Source: Prauserella aidingensis
GTDB taxonomy: Bacteria; Actinomycetota; Actinomycetes; Mycobacteriales; Pseudonocardiaceae
Length of the DNA: 64,000 nt
Direction: 5' to 3'
NCBI RefSeq assembly: GCF_024171865.1
Contig: NZ_JAMTCN010000023.1
Location: 1-64,000 of the forward strand
Below, in pieces: positions 1 to 7,807 of the stretch (its first letter is position 1; every line of letters begins with the position of its first letter). The notes under the pieces are model-generated. The model was not told the DNA's origin. It worked only from the letters and a program-made list of their open reading frames with translations, and ran no database searches. Position numbers and translations under genes: made by a program.

Positions 1-1
1 C

Positions 2-310
2 CCGCTCATCCGCGGGCGCCGGGGCCGGCCACGCCGCACACCCGAGGCCGTGGTGGCCGACCGAGGCTACGACCACGACAAGTACCGAGACCTGTTGCGA
101 CAGCGCCGGATTCGACCGCTGATCAGCCGCCGAGGCACCCGTGACAACAACCAACCCGTGCGCTGGGTCGTGGAGCAAACCCTCGCACTACTGCACCAGT
201 TCCGCCGCCTGGCCGAACGCTGGGAACGCCGCACCGACATCCACCACGGGTTCCTCGCGCTCGCCTGCAGCCTCATCACCTGGCGACGACTCCCAAACCG
301 AATGCGTTAG
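2..310 (+). mobile_element. IS5-family transposase, C-terminal fragment (cut by window edge)
   Basis: The reading frame is already open at the left edge and ends at 310; a GTG at 50 is internal, not a convincing start. The protein contains an ADRGYD motif (second catalytic Asp region of IS5/IS4-type DDE transposases) and, about 50 residues on, the WVVEQTLALLH stretch carrying the last catalytic Glu. It ends with the usual HHGFLALACSLITWRRL tail. This family cuts and pastes its own element through a DDE RNase H-like fold. No terminal inverted repeat could be recognised just after the stop, so the right end of the element is not placed. Family call is confident; whether the whole copy is functional cannot be judged from this window. 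Confidence 0.85.
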
Positions 311-318
311 GAGCTCTG

Positions 319-441
319 AGCCGGTACTGCCACCGCCACGCGTTCGAACTGAGTCCGACGCCGGACGAGGTGCGGCACCTGATCGAACGCGCGTGGCGGC
401 TCGTCGAACCGGCCCGTTCGGCGGACGAGCGGCAGGAATAG
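319..441 (+). pseudogene. Possible truncated ORF remnant next to the IS; rest of 311-689 empty
   Basis: Frame 1 after the transposase reads about 40 codons with strongly GC-biased third positions, giving a helical, charged C-terminus (FELSPTPDEVRHLIERAW, then LVEPARSADERQE) before a TAG at 439-441. It has no start of its own. The style recalls the last helices of a TetR-type regulator, but this is only an impression. The simplest reading is a gene whose 5' part was removed or displaced by the insertion sequence. An antisense frame over the same bases is also open, so the call is weak. From 442 to 689 I see no gene. A short frame on the minus strand near 600-680 ends in WVLTAQRMAFPAANRDEYAR but lacks a start. 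Confidence 0.25.
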
Positions 442-689
442 CGGTGCGGCGAGCAGTGCGTCCCGCGTCGCGCGAACGTTGCCGTGCTGACTCGGTTGGC
501 GGCGTGCCCTCGCGCGCCACCACTCCACCGTGCACCCGGCGGTGAATTCGCGGCCCGCGATGCTGACCGGTTCGGCAAGGGTTGTCGCTCGGGGTCAGCG
601 CGCGTACTCGTCGCGGTTCGCTGCGGGAAAGGCCATGCGCTGGGCCGTCAGCACCCAGCCGAGGGTTTCCCGGTCGCGGATTCACCAGG

Positions 690-2549
690 TCACTCTGCGT
701 CCTCGACGGCGCTGAGCAGGTCTTCCGGGTTCCACACCTTCTTGGCGATCGCCCGGTACAGCTCACCGCGTTCGATGATGTCGTCGGCTTTGAACTCCTC
801 GTATGCTTTGAACGGAAGGCCGTGGCTCTGCGTGAAGTGCAGGAAACCGGGGTTCTTCTCGTAGCAGAGCGGGCTGAGGCTCGCGGCCAACAGGTTCTGT
901 CCGTAGTAGTGCGGGACTTTATCTTCGTACGGGGCATCGTTGTAGCTGGCGTTGAACTGCTTCGGGAGGAGCAAAAGCCCGCCGATCCGATTGCGGTGGC
1001 GGCTGAAGTCCGCATCGTGATTGAACTCGTCGCGGTGCCGCTGAGGCCGGTCGGCCCAGATGTGTTCGACCTCGTACTTCACCGACGCGCCGTTGGTGAG
1101 TTCGATGTAGTTGGAAGCTTGGCCGGAAGCGACGGTGATGTAATCGGTCATCCGCGCCAGCACCTTGTGCAGCTGGCCGCGATTCTGCTGGTGAACGTAC
1201 AGGTCGTCGTTGCTGTCAAAGGTTTCCGCCATACGACTCAGGTAGTCGTGGAGGAACTTCGCCAGGTCGCCTGCGGTCAGGCCGCGTGTATCCCGCATGA
1301 CGGTGAACATGGCGTACTGCATCGTCGAGTAGTCGGTCGCCCTGAAGTTCCAGATGCGTCGGGCGAGGAGGATGTCGACGAACCGTCCGACGAGTTCGAG
1401 CTTGAGATCGATCGTGGATCGGTCATCGGTGACCTGCAAGGGCGCCAGGAGAAGCTGGTCCTGGAGCGTGAAGCGATGATCCGCGTTGTAGCGGATGAAC
1501 CGAAGCGGGCTCACCGGGTCGAAAGGACCTGAACTGGCTTTGAGAACCCGCTCGTACTGGCGAGCGTAGAAGTCCAGGTCGTGCGTGATGAACCGGCTGA
1601 AATCCTCCTTGGTTGTGAGCCCGACCTGTTGGTGGTTGTTGCGCAGCCACCGATGGAACTCCGTGCCGATGAGGTCCCAGTCTTCGGGGCGCGCATCCTT
1701 CCTTCGTTCCCGGATCGACATCGCGTACTGGCTACGCAGCCAGGTCTTCAGGAAGTCGGAGCCGGCGCTCTCGGTGGTGTCGTCCAGCCTGCGCATGTGT
1801 TTGCGCCACAGTTCGTTCGCGTGGGCCCGTGGTGCACCTTCGTCGATGTTGGCGAGTAGGTATCCCTTCAGCATGTCGGCCGGAGTGAGCTTCAACCCGC
1901 GGTCGTTCATGGTCTCGAAGATCGCGTACGCGTCGTCGTCGTTGTACGCGGTGATCTGGACCAGCTGCACTCGGTCTTTGAGCCAGTCGATGAAGTAGGG
2001 CAGTGCATCGCCCTTGAGCTCTTCGGGGAAGAGCCCGTCGATCTCTCGGTAGCGGCTGATCAGTGTGCGTACCGACTCGACGGCGTCGGACGGTGGGTCG
2101 TATTCGCCGTCCTCGTACAAGGCGCGCATGCACTCGTTCCGGTCGGGCACGTCGAGGTTGAATGACTTCTCGCCGTAGCTCTCGGAGAAGATCAGCTCGT
2201 CGATCGGGACCGTGGTGTCTCGGTTGAGCTGGAGTCGCCGGAGGTAGGTCAACACCAGTGTCAGACTCGTCAGCCGTTGTTGGCCGTCGACGACGAAGCG
2301 CTGGTTGCCCTTTTGGGAGACGATGATCGCCCCGAGGTAGTAGCCCGGGTACTTTGCGACGTCCCGGCGGGCGTGGTCCTTGTCGTAGAGCTGCAGGAAC
2401 TTCGAAGTCAGGTCCGTGACCAGTTCGGCGAGCTGTTTCGGCTCCCACTTGTAGTCGCGCTGGTAGTAGTCGATGGCGTACTTCTTGTTCGCCAGGACTT
2501 CGGAGACGGTTTTCGCAACGCCGGCGATAGTACGGTCGTGGTCGCTCAC
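690..2549 (-). CDS. DUF262/DUF1524 family protein (GmrSD-like endonuclease family)
   Basis: 619 residues from a GTG at 2549, chosen because GGAGG lies about six bases upstream; the open frame extends further without a better signal. The N-terminal half is a DUF262 domain with the diagnostic FVVDGQQRLTSL motif (DGQQR at about residues 88-92) and an early YQRDYKW segment. The C-terminal half carries a DUF1524-like HNH region (YEVEHIWADR, then NRIGGLLLLPKQFNASYND). Known members of this combined architecture include GmrS-GmrD, a nucleotide-dependent type IV enzyme that cuts glucosylated hydroxymethylcytosine phage DNA. The family is broad and many members are uncharacterised. Its position between an insertion-sequence fragment and immunity-type genes fits a defence role, which is an inference. 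It stands alone on its strand. Confidence 0.85.
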   Translation of the reverse strand: MSDHDRTIAGVAKTVSEVLANKKYAIDYYQRDYKWEPKQLAELVTDLTSKFLQLYDKDHARRDVAKYPGYYLGAIIVSQKGNQRFVVDGQQRLTSLTLVLTYLRRLQLNRDTTVPIDELIFSESYGEKSFNLDVPDRNECMRALYEDGEYDPPSDAVESVRTLISRYREIDGLFPEELKGDALPYFIDWLKDRVQLVQITAYNDDDAYAIFETMNDRGLKLTPADMLKGYLLANIDEGAPRAHANELWRKHMRRLDDTTESAGSDFLKTWLRSQYAMSIRERRKDARPEDWDLIGTEFHRWLRNNHQQVGLTTKEDFSRFITHDLDFYARQYERVLKASSGPFDPVSPLRFIRYNADHRFTLQDQLLLAPLQVTDDRSTIDLKLELVGRFVDILLARRIWNFRATDYSTMQYAMFTVMRDTRGLTAGDLAKFLHDYLSRMAETFDSNDDLYVHQQNRGQLHKVLARMTDYITVASGQASNYIELTNGASVKYEVEHIWADRPQRHRDEFNHDADFSRHRNRIGGLLLLPKQFNASYNDAPYEDKVPHYYGQNLLAASLSPLCYEKNPGFLHFTQSHGLPFKAYEEFKADDIIERGELYRAIAKKVWNPEDLLSAVEDAE

Positions 2550-2739
2550 GCTTGGCCTCCGGCGATTCGGATGCAGGTCACGTTGGTCATCGGGGAGAGT
2601 TCGATTCCTTGCTGCCCACCAGTCGTCGTGCGGGCCCGCCCGCACGACGGACGATCTTATCGACCGTCAGCTCAGCTGTGGTTCGTGCGTCTCTTCTGCG
2701 GCAGCATGCAAGCCACGAGGGAACGAGTGGAAGGCGAGT

Positions 2740-3216
2740 ATGGAAACCCGACCCCTGAACGTGCACGATATTCCCGCCATCATCGCGCTGATGGACCTCG
2801 GCAGCCCCTTCGTCCGTCCTCGCACGGAGTCCGACTACTGGCTCTACGCCAACCTGTTCTCCGGCACGTGCCCAGTCGCTGTCGAGGGCGGCGAACTCGT
2901 GGGCGCGATCATCGCCTTCCGGAGCCAGAACGATCCCGGTGATGTCTATATGCAAGACGTCGTCACCCATCCCGGACATCGCCGCCGTGGCGTCATCACC
3001 ACGCTGCTCAACACGGTCCGGGAGGTCGGGCTACGCCTTGGCTGCACACGGTTGTATCTGACGTCCGAACCTGAAAACACCTCCGCCCACCGAGCCTGGT
3101 CGCGGCTCGGCTTCGCCAACATCGCAGGCGATCACATCAGCAACGGCATCTCGGTGATCACCGACTACAAGGGTCCTGGACGACACCGCGCTGTTTACGA
3201 ACTTCGGCTCGCCTAG
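2740..3216 (+). CDS. GNAT family N-acetyltransferase
   Basis: 158 residues from ATG 2740, preceded by AAGG seven bases upstream. Longer in-frame starts exist, but the GNAT fold begins at this Met (METRPLNVHDIPAIIALMD). The acetyl-CoA pyrophosphate-binding motif A is visible as QDVVTHPGHRRRGVITTLL, roughly residues 68-86. It is followed by the motif B pattern NTSAHRAWSRLGF near residue 115, where GNAT enzymes close the cofactor pocket. Members transfer an acetyl group from acetyl-CoA to an amine. The substrate cannot be told from sequence. The N-terminal region mildly resembles diaminobutyrate acetyltransferases, but no ectoine genes are nearby. Its stop abuts the decayed immunity-gene copy on the opposite strand. 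Confidence 0.85.
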   Translation: METRPLNVHDIPAIIALMDLGSPFVRPRTESDYWLYANLFSGTCPVAVEGGELVGAIIAFRSQNDPGDVYMQDVVTHPGHRRRGVITTLLNTVREVGLRLGCTRLYLTSEPENTSAHRAWSRLGFANIAGDHISNGISVITDYKGPGRHRAVYELRLA

Positions 3217-3218
3217 CT

Positions 3219-3376
3219 TCGGCATCGGCGGCATCGCGCCAGGTCACCGCTTCGGGGGAGACGGCCGGTGTGAGCGAACTGCCGGAGCGCTTCGGTGAAC
3301 CGCTCGAGCGCAACGCCGCTGCCAGTGGGAAACCCGCCTTCCGACTCGACCGCTGGCGACGTGAGGTCGCCGTCGC
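3219..3376 (-). pseudogene. Decayed partial copy of the Imm1-type gene at 4025-4402
   Basis: About 158 bp match the C-terminal half of the intact Imm1-type gene 800 bp downstream in the same orientation; by eye roughly nine bases in ten are identical. One extra G in the run at about 3254-3259 shifts the frame. Only the last dozen residues (EAVTWRDAADA) remain in the original frame, the original stop is gone, and there is no start codon. It is therefore a 5'-truncated, frameshifted relic of a tandem duplication, with one NUDIX gene lying between the two copies. Confidence 0.75.
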
Positions 3377-3418
3377 CACTTCAGCCCCCTCTGCGCTGCG
3401 GCGCGCCCACTGGCGAGG

Positions 3419-3907
3419 TTAGCCGTTGATGCTCTTGCCGTCTTCACACAACGTCAATTCTCCGGTTTGACTTGCGCGTAATGCGGTGTCGATTCGTGCG
3501 GCCAGGGGTGGTGTCACTTTGGCGATCGTCTGCTGCATTGTGTACAGCCCAGCTGACGTGATCTCCGGGTCGGTGAGGGTGAGAGCCGCGACGTCTGTGT
3601 CGGTGATCAGACCTCCGTCCCACACGAAGGCCAGCCCCTCGGGCATGCGTCCGTCATCGGAGATGCTGTCGATCACCAGAAGTGTGCCGAGCGGCCGGTC
3701 CAGGCCGATTTCTTCGCGTACTTCGCGTCGGGCTGTGGTCCACGGCGACTCGCCCGCATCGACGACGCCGCCCGGTATATCCCAGTGCCGCTTGTAACTC
3801 GGCTCGACCAGGAGGACCCGGCTGGAGCTGTCATGAAACAGCACGCCAGCGGCCATGCGGCGGCGAGGCAACGAGCGCACGTACTCGTCGAACGGCAGCA
3901 GATCCAC
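3419..3907 (-). CDS. NUDIX hydrolase
   Basis: 162 residues from ATG 3907. A perfect NUDIX box, GX5EX7REUXEEXGU, is present as GVVDAGESPWTTARREVREEIGL in two overlapping parts (GVVDAGE, then REVREEIGL) at about residues 47-69. The preceding RHWDIPGG strand is typical. NUDIX enzymes use Mg2+ to hydrolyse a nucleoside diphosphate linked to another moiety. Without further motifs the substrate could be a (d)NTP, a sugar nucleotide or a cofactor. The gene is encoded between the intact Imm1-type gene and its relic, and no partner is co-oriented closely enough to call an operon. Confidence 0.9.
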   Translation of the reverse strand: MDLLPFDEYVRSLPRRRMAAGVLFHDSSSRVLLVEPSYKRHWDIPGGVVDAGESPWTTARREVREEIGLDRPLGTLLVIDSISDDGRMPEGLAFVWDGGLITDTDVAALTLTDPEITSAGLYTMQQTIAKVTPPLAARIDTALRASQTGELTLCEDGKSING

Positions 3908-4024
3908 GTTTCGGAGGCTACCTACCGGTTGCAGGAGTGGTGCTGACCTGTAGTCGCGGGAGGCATAGAACGCGCGGGAGGCAAGGTGAGCGGTGGGACC
4001 GAGGCGCTGTAGTAGCCGCCGGAG

Positions 4025-4402
4025 TCAGGCATCGGCGGCGTCGCGCCACGACACCGCTTCGGGGAGACGGCCGGTGTGGGCGAACTCCCGGAGCACTTCG
4101 GTGAACCGCTCAAGCGTAACGCCGCTGCCAGTGGGAAACCCGCCTTCCGACTCGACCGCTGGCGACGTGGGGTCGCCGTCGCTGACGACGTAGCCGTCCG
4201 GTCCGGCGTAGAGCAGGTACCCGTAGCCGTGCGCGATGTGGGCGCTGAGAGCGACGTCGGTGCCCTGGATGTTGGCGGTGTCGGTGTCATCACGGGACAA
4301 CAGCTCGACGAGGCGTGTCACGTCGTCGTCGGTGGCGAGTGGCAGGCTTTCGCCGCCAACGACACCGTCGCGGAACGTCGGTACTGCCGCGACCAGCTTC
4401 AT
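4025..4402 (-). CDS. Imm1-type immunity protein
   Basis: 125 residues. The start is ATG 4402, with AGGAG eight bases upstream; an upstream in-frame start at 4480 lacks a signal. The layout fits Imm1: an N-terminal ATDDDVTRLVELL helix, a middle YGYLLYAGPDGYVVSDGDP strand region, and a C-terminal FPTGSGVTLERFTEVLREF helix followed by AHTGRLPEAVSWRDA. Imm1 proteins bind and block polymorphic-toxin nuclease or deaminase domains in bacterial competition systems. No toxin gene is visible next to it, so it would be an orphan immunity gene. A frameshifted partial copy lies at 3219-3376, and a shorter Imm1-like ending at 11247-11333. The family call rests on overall pattern rather than a catalytic motif. 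Confidence 0.6.
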   Translation of the reverse strand: MKLVAAVPTFRDGVVGGESLPLATDDDVTRLVELLSRDDTDTANIQGTDVALSAHIAHGYGYLLYAGPDGYVVSDGDPTSPAVESEGGFPTGSGVTLERFTEVLREFAHTGRLPEAVSWRDAADA

Positions 4403-4596
4403 GTTGAGGGCTCCTCTCCCGTGTAATCCCGGACTGTGCCGTCCGGCTGAATCTCGCGGCGTCGGTGAACGGCCAACCACATGAGTTCCGTGTTCTTACC
4501 CGGTAGGTGCGCGTGTCCTCATCCTCGAACGGTGAAGGGTGGGCTCCACGGAGACACCCCAAATTCACTTATCGAGTTGTGGCGTCGCCGTCTTGA

Positions 4597-5184
4597 GTGC
4601 CGGGTACGGTGCGGACCGTGGGGAACGGGCTGACGCAGTGGACCATTCATGGCGAGCGACTGGTCGATGACACGCGCAAACTCACGTTGTCGATCGCGTC
4701 GGTGGAGTTGCCGGATGGTGTGACATTCGAGCAGTACGTACTGAGGTTGCCTGCGGCGGCGATGATGGTCGTGCTCGACGACGCGCGTGATCATGTGTTG
4801 ATGATGTGGCGGCACCGGTGGATTCTCGACCGCTGGGTGTGGGAGTTGCCGGGCGGCTATGTCGACCCGAACGAAGATCCGGCGGTGACGGCGGCGCGGG
4901 AAGTCGAGGAGGAGACCGGCTGGCGGCCTCGGGACGTGCGCAAGCTGTTGTCGACCCAGCCGATGGTGGGTTCGGCGGATGCGGACAACCGGCTGTACGT
5001 GTCGCTCGGTGCGGAGTACGTCGGCGACCCAACGGACATCAACGAGGCGGAGAAGATCGCGTGGCTCCCGCTGTCGTCGGTGCGGGAGAAGATGGAGAAC
5101 GGCGAGATCGTGGGCGCGTCGTCGCAGGTCGGTCTCATGCACGTGCTGGCGTTCCCGCCGGAGGTGCTGCGGCTCGGGATGTAG
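4597..5184 (+). CDS. NUDIX hydrolase (ADP-ribose pyrophosphatase-like)
   Basis: Up to 195 residues from GTG 4597. GTG 4609 and GTG 4618 are in-frame alternatives, and none has a strong Shine-Dalgarno. The NUDIX box reads GGYVDPNEDPAVTAAREVEEETGW at about residues 87-110, in two halves GGYVDPNEDP and AREVEEETGW. The upstream MMWRHRWILDRWVWELPGG and the downstream acidic EAEKIAWLPLS region resemble ADP-ribose pyrophosphatases. The expected reaction is Mg2+-dependent hydrolysis of ADP-ribose or a related nucleotide sugar; the exact substrate is inferred only. A perfect 7-bp inverted repeat begins one base after the stop. Confidence 0.88.
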   Translation: MPGTVRTVGNGLTQWTIHGERLVDDTRKLTLSIASVELPDGVTFEQYVLRLPAAAMMVVLDDARDHVLMMWRHRWILDRWVWELPGGYVDPNEDPAVTAAREVEEETGWRPRDVRKLLSTQPMVGSADADNRLYVSLGAEYVGDPTDINEAEKIAWLPLSSVREKMENGEIVGASSQVGLMHVLAFPPEVLRLGM

Positions 5185-5201
5185 TGGCCACTGAGTGGCC
5201 A
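5185..5201. promoter_or_regulatory. Perfect inverted repeat upstream of the HTH/TPR regulator
   Basis: TGGCCAC-TGA-GTGGCCA is a perfect 7-bp dyad with a 3-bp spacer, lying 84 bp before the regulator gene at 5285. There is no U-run, so an operator is more likely than a terminator. The 10-mer GTGGCCACTG at 5184-5193 recurs at 7398-7407, ahead of the small-gene/graspetide operon. A second palindromic patch (CACCGGTG) lies near 5249. Confidence 0.4.
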
Positions 5202-5284
5202 GTCGCTGCGATGTCTGGCCGGTCGGTCAGTGCTGCGTATACCGTCACCGGTGGTGTACCGGGTTTTGCGTGGGGTGAGCAGAC

Positions 5285-6658
5285 ATGGCCGATGGCGGTA
5301 GTCGTCGACATCCGCCGAACAAGCGGCTGACATGGGAGCGGCTGCAGCGTGGGTGGAGCCGCGACGAACTGGTCAACCAGATCGCTGAGAGCATGCGCGC
5401 CCACGGCGACGGCGAATCTGGGCTGACCGCGCACACGGTGCGCCGCTGGGAGTCGGGCGAGCGGTGGCCAGAGCCTCGCTTTCGCAAGCACCTCGTTCTG
5501 ATCTTCGACCTCCCCGCCAGCGAGCTCGGACTGTTGACCTCGGAGGAGCGCGAGTTCCAACCGCAGGAGGTCACAGTTCCGGGCGGGGTGCTGGATGCGA
5601 TGGTGAGTGCGGAGCTGAGGAGGTTGCTGATGAGCGAGGGCACCGGGTTCGGCCGCCAGCAGTTTCTCCGCGCAGCCGTGGCCGTGGGCCTGTCGCCCCT
5701 GCTTGCCTCGGTGGGCGTCGGCGAGGCGGACGCGGCACGGCACAGCCGCGGACATGCGCGCGATCCCCGGGCGGTCGAGTCGTATGCCAACGCCACCGCA
5801 GCGCAGCGTGCGCTGTACTGGACCACGCTGGCGGAGACCATGTGGGATGCCGCGCTCGGACACCTCCGACTCGGGTTGACGCTGCTGGGCCAGACGACCA
5901 CCAGTCGCGAGGGTGACGACCCGCTCGCGGCAGCGGTCGCCGAAACGGCGTTGCTTGCGGCGCGGATCGCGTTCTTCGACCTCGGGAACCCGACGGTGGC
6001 GACGCGGTGCTTCGAGCAGGCCGAATCGACCGTCGACTACGCGGGCGATCACGCGCTGGCGGCGGCGATCGCGGCGCACCGTGCGTTCGTGCCGGGGTTC
6101 GCGGGCGACGGCGTCGCCGCGCAGCGCCACTTGGACGTCGCGCAGGCGCACGCACGGTTCGGCGGCGGTCCGAACCTGCGGGCGTGGCTGCACTGCGTCA
6201 CGGCCGAGGTGCATGCCCGCACCGGTCAGGGTGAGTCGTCGCGGGAGCGGATTCGCCAGGCTGAGCACGCCCTGGGCACCAACGGCACGGATCCGGACTG
6301 GCTGGACTTCTTCAGCCCGGCGCGCCTGGCGTCGTTCGCTGGCAACGCGGAGCTGCTCGCCGGGCGACACGAGGTGGCGGCACGGTGGCTGGACCGGTCG
6401 CTTGCCCAATTGGATCCGCAGGCGGACAAGCAGCGTGCGGTCGTCCTGCTCGATCTGGCGGCAGCACACGCGCCGACGGACGCCGTGCATGCCGCGTCGT
6501 TCGCACATCGAGCGTGCGACATGTTGAGCGACCGCCCGTACGGCGCGGCCGTCGAGCGGATTCCCGCTGTGCAGCAGGCGTTGGCGGGCACGCCGGCTGG
6601 CGTCGAGCTCGTCGAACGGACGCGTGCGTTGCGGCTGCCTGCTGTGGCGGTCGACTAG
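5285..6658 (+). CDS. XRE-type helix-turn-helix regulator with TPR-like helical C-terminus
   Basis: 457 residues from ATG 5285. Residues about 10-70 form a helix-turn-helix (WSRDELVNQIAESM, then LTAHTVRRWESGERWPEPRF). The remaining ~380 residues are all-helical, Ala/Leu-rich repeats of the TPR type (for example FFDLGNPTVATRCFEQAES and AAAIAAHRAFVPGF). Such large regulators are frequent in Streptomyces and Pseudonocardiales and often sit beside ribosomal-peptide clusters. The family commonly reads a signal through the helical repeats, possibly a peptide; this is inferred here. It converges on and overlaps by four bases the HAD gene (stop codons share CTAG at 6655-6658). Its promoter region and that of the downstream small-gene operon share GTGGCCACTG, suggesting it controls both. 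Confidence 0.85.
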   Translation: MADGGSRRHPPNKRLTWERLQRGWSRDELVNQIAESMRAHGDGESGLTAHTVRRWESGERWPEPRFRKHLVLIFDLPASELGLLTSEEREFQPQEVTVPGGVLDAMVSAELRRLLMSEGTGFGRQQFLRAAVAVGLSPLLASVGVGEADAARHSRGHARDPRAVESYANATAAQRALYWTTLAETMWDAALGHLRLGLTLLGQTTTSREGDDPLAAAVAETALLAARIAFFDLGNPTVATRCFEQAESTVDYAGDHALAAAIAAHRAFVPGFAGDGVAAQRHLDVAQAHARFGGGPNLRAWLHCVTAEVHARTGQGESSRERIRQAEHALGTNGTDPDWLDFFSPARLASFAGNAELLAGRHEVAARWLDRSLAQLDPQADKQRAVVLLDLAAAHAPTDAVHAASFAHRACDMLSDRPYGAAVERIPAVQQALAGTPAGVELVERTRALRLPAVAVD

Positions 6659-7344
6659 GTAGTCGTCGTCTGCGTGTTGTGCGTCGCGACGAGGTCGGCC
6701 AGCGGGGCGAGGCTGTCCAGCTGGAAGAGGCAGGACGCTTCGACGTCGGAGCCGAGAATGGTCGTGGCCGTGTCGCCGCGCAGGATGTGTCCCCACGGTC
6801 CGCGGCGGATGACGGCGGTGTTGATGCGCAGTTCGATGGCGGGGCGGATGTCGTTGTCGAGGCGGTCGCCGACGTAGAGGATGTGCTCGGCCGGAACGCT
6901 GGCTTCGGCGATGACACGTTCGAAGAACGCGGTCGACGGTTTCGTGGCGCCCCAGCTGTCGGACGTGCCGAGAACATCGATCGGCAGGTCGAGTGAGCGG
7001 AGGATCGACTCGGCGCGGGCTGTTTGGTTGCCGGCGACGCCGACGGTCAGACCCTGGTCGCGGAGTGCGGCGAGGCAGGGGCGTGTGTCGGGGTGGAGGT
7101 CGTCGTCGGTGAAGGTTTCGGGCTGCCCGGCCTCGGCGCGGCGACGTCGTTCGGTTTCGAGGTCGAATCCGGGCCGGAACACCTGGAACGCTTCGCGGTA
7201 GTCGAGTCCGCGGGCGATCACCGCGCCGAACACGGCCGAGAACGTGTGCCGCGGAACGCCGAGCCAGTCGGCCCAGGTGCCGTACTCGGTGGTCTCGTCC
7301 ACGAGCACTTCTCCGACGTCGAAGAACACCGCGCGAATCGTCAT
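6655..7344 (-). CDS. HAD-superfamily hydrolase (HAD-IA type)
   Basis: 229 residues from ATG 7344. Motif I is FFDVGEVLVD, with nucleophile Asp at residue 9. Motif II is VGVAGNQ, motif III has the Lys in WGATKPSTAFF, and motif IV is YVGDRLDND, so the full HAD active site is present. The helical cap is inserted between motifs I and II (residues ~15-95). HAD-IA enzymes are mostly phosphatases or dehalogenases acting on small molecules. The second motif I Asp is replaced by Gly, as in the many DVGGVL-type family members, which makes the usual acid/base assignment uncertain. The substrate is unknown. It lies antisense between the regulator and the graspetide operon and shows no clear link to either. 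Confidence 0.88.
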   Translation of the reverse strand: MTIRAVFFDVGEVLVDETTEYGTWADWLGVPRHTFSAVFGAVIARGLDYREAFQVFRPGFDLETERRRRAEAGQPETFTDDDLHPDTRPCLAALRDQGLTVGVAGNQTARAESILRSLDLPIDVLGTSDSWGATKPSTAFFERVIAEASVPAEHILYVGDRLDNDIRPAIELRINTAVIRRGPWGHILRGDTATTILGSDVEASCLFQLDSLAPLADLVATHNTQTTTT

Positions 7345-7388
7345 GCCCCCACCCTAGAAGTCGACCGTGTGGCGGTGTGGCGCCCCGC

Positions 7389-7407
7389 GGCCACGGCGTG
7401 GCCACTG
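7389..7407. promoter_or_regulatory. Inverted repeat ahead of the small-protein/graspetide operon
   Basis: GGCCACG-G-CGTGGCC (7389-7403) is a 7-bp dyad around a single base. It overlaps GTGGCCACTG (7398-7407), a 10-mer that also occurs at 5184-5193 in front of the regulator gene. It lies 68-86 bp upstream of the likely first operon gene, where an operator would be expected. Binding by the 5285-6658 regulator is a proposal only. Confidence 0.35.
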
Positions 7408-7474
7408 CCTCCCGGCGGCACGAGTTGGTGTGCTGGTCGTGTTGTTGTTCATGACCAGGAGAAACGCGGTCGAT

Positions 7475-7807
7475 ATGACACATGCGATGACTCCGACCGA
7501 CGCCGCGCCGCGCGACGCTGCGAGGTCGAAGATCTACACCACGTGGTTCCGGTGCGCGGTTGACGGCCGCGATCACGCGGTGGAGGACGAAGCGTTCGCG
7601 GCAGGGCGTGCCAGCGGTGGGCGGTGCGTGGCGGTGTGTGGGCACGTGGTCGAGATGTCGGCGGCGATCGTGCCGAACGGACCCGTGTGCCGCGGGTGTG
7701 CCGCGGTGTTGGCGCCCGTTGTTCCGGTGCCGCACTGCGGGCGCGGTGTCCGGCCAGGTCTTGTGCGCCGGTTGGTGGGCCGTCGTGGTATGGAGGTCGG
7801 CGCGTGA
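7475..7807 (+). CDS. Small conserved Cys/His protein, unknown function (graspetide operon)
   Basis: About 110 residues from ATG 7475; ATG 7487 and ATG 7451 are in-frame alternatives and the nearest AGGAG (7456-7460) favours a start near 7475. The protein has KIYTTWFRCAVDGRDHAV, then CGHVVEMSAA and PVCRGC, giving a C-x-H...C-x2-C set that could bind zinc. I recognise the style as a Pseudonocardiales hypothetical protein but no function is known. Its stop overlaps the next start (GTGA at 7804-7807), so it is the first gene of a tightly coupled series running towards the graspetide precursor. Confidence 0.55.
   Translation: MTHAMTPTDAAPRDAARSKIYTTWFRCAVDGRDHAVEDEAFAAGRASGGRCVAVCGHVVEMSAAIVPNGPVCRGCAAVLAPVVPVPHCGRGVRPGLVRRLVGRRGMEVGA

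Noticed and set aside
5135..7735. 866-codon minus-strand frame across the regulator and HAD genes
   Set aside because: Arg/Pro/His-rich shadow translation without domains, overlapping two well-supported genes.
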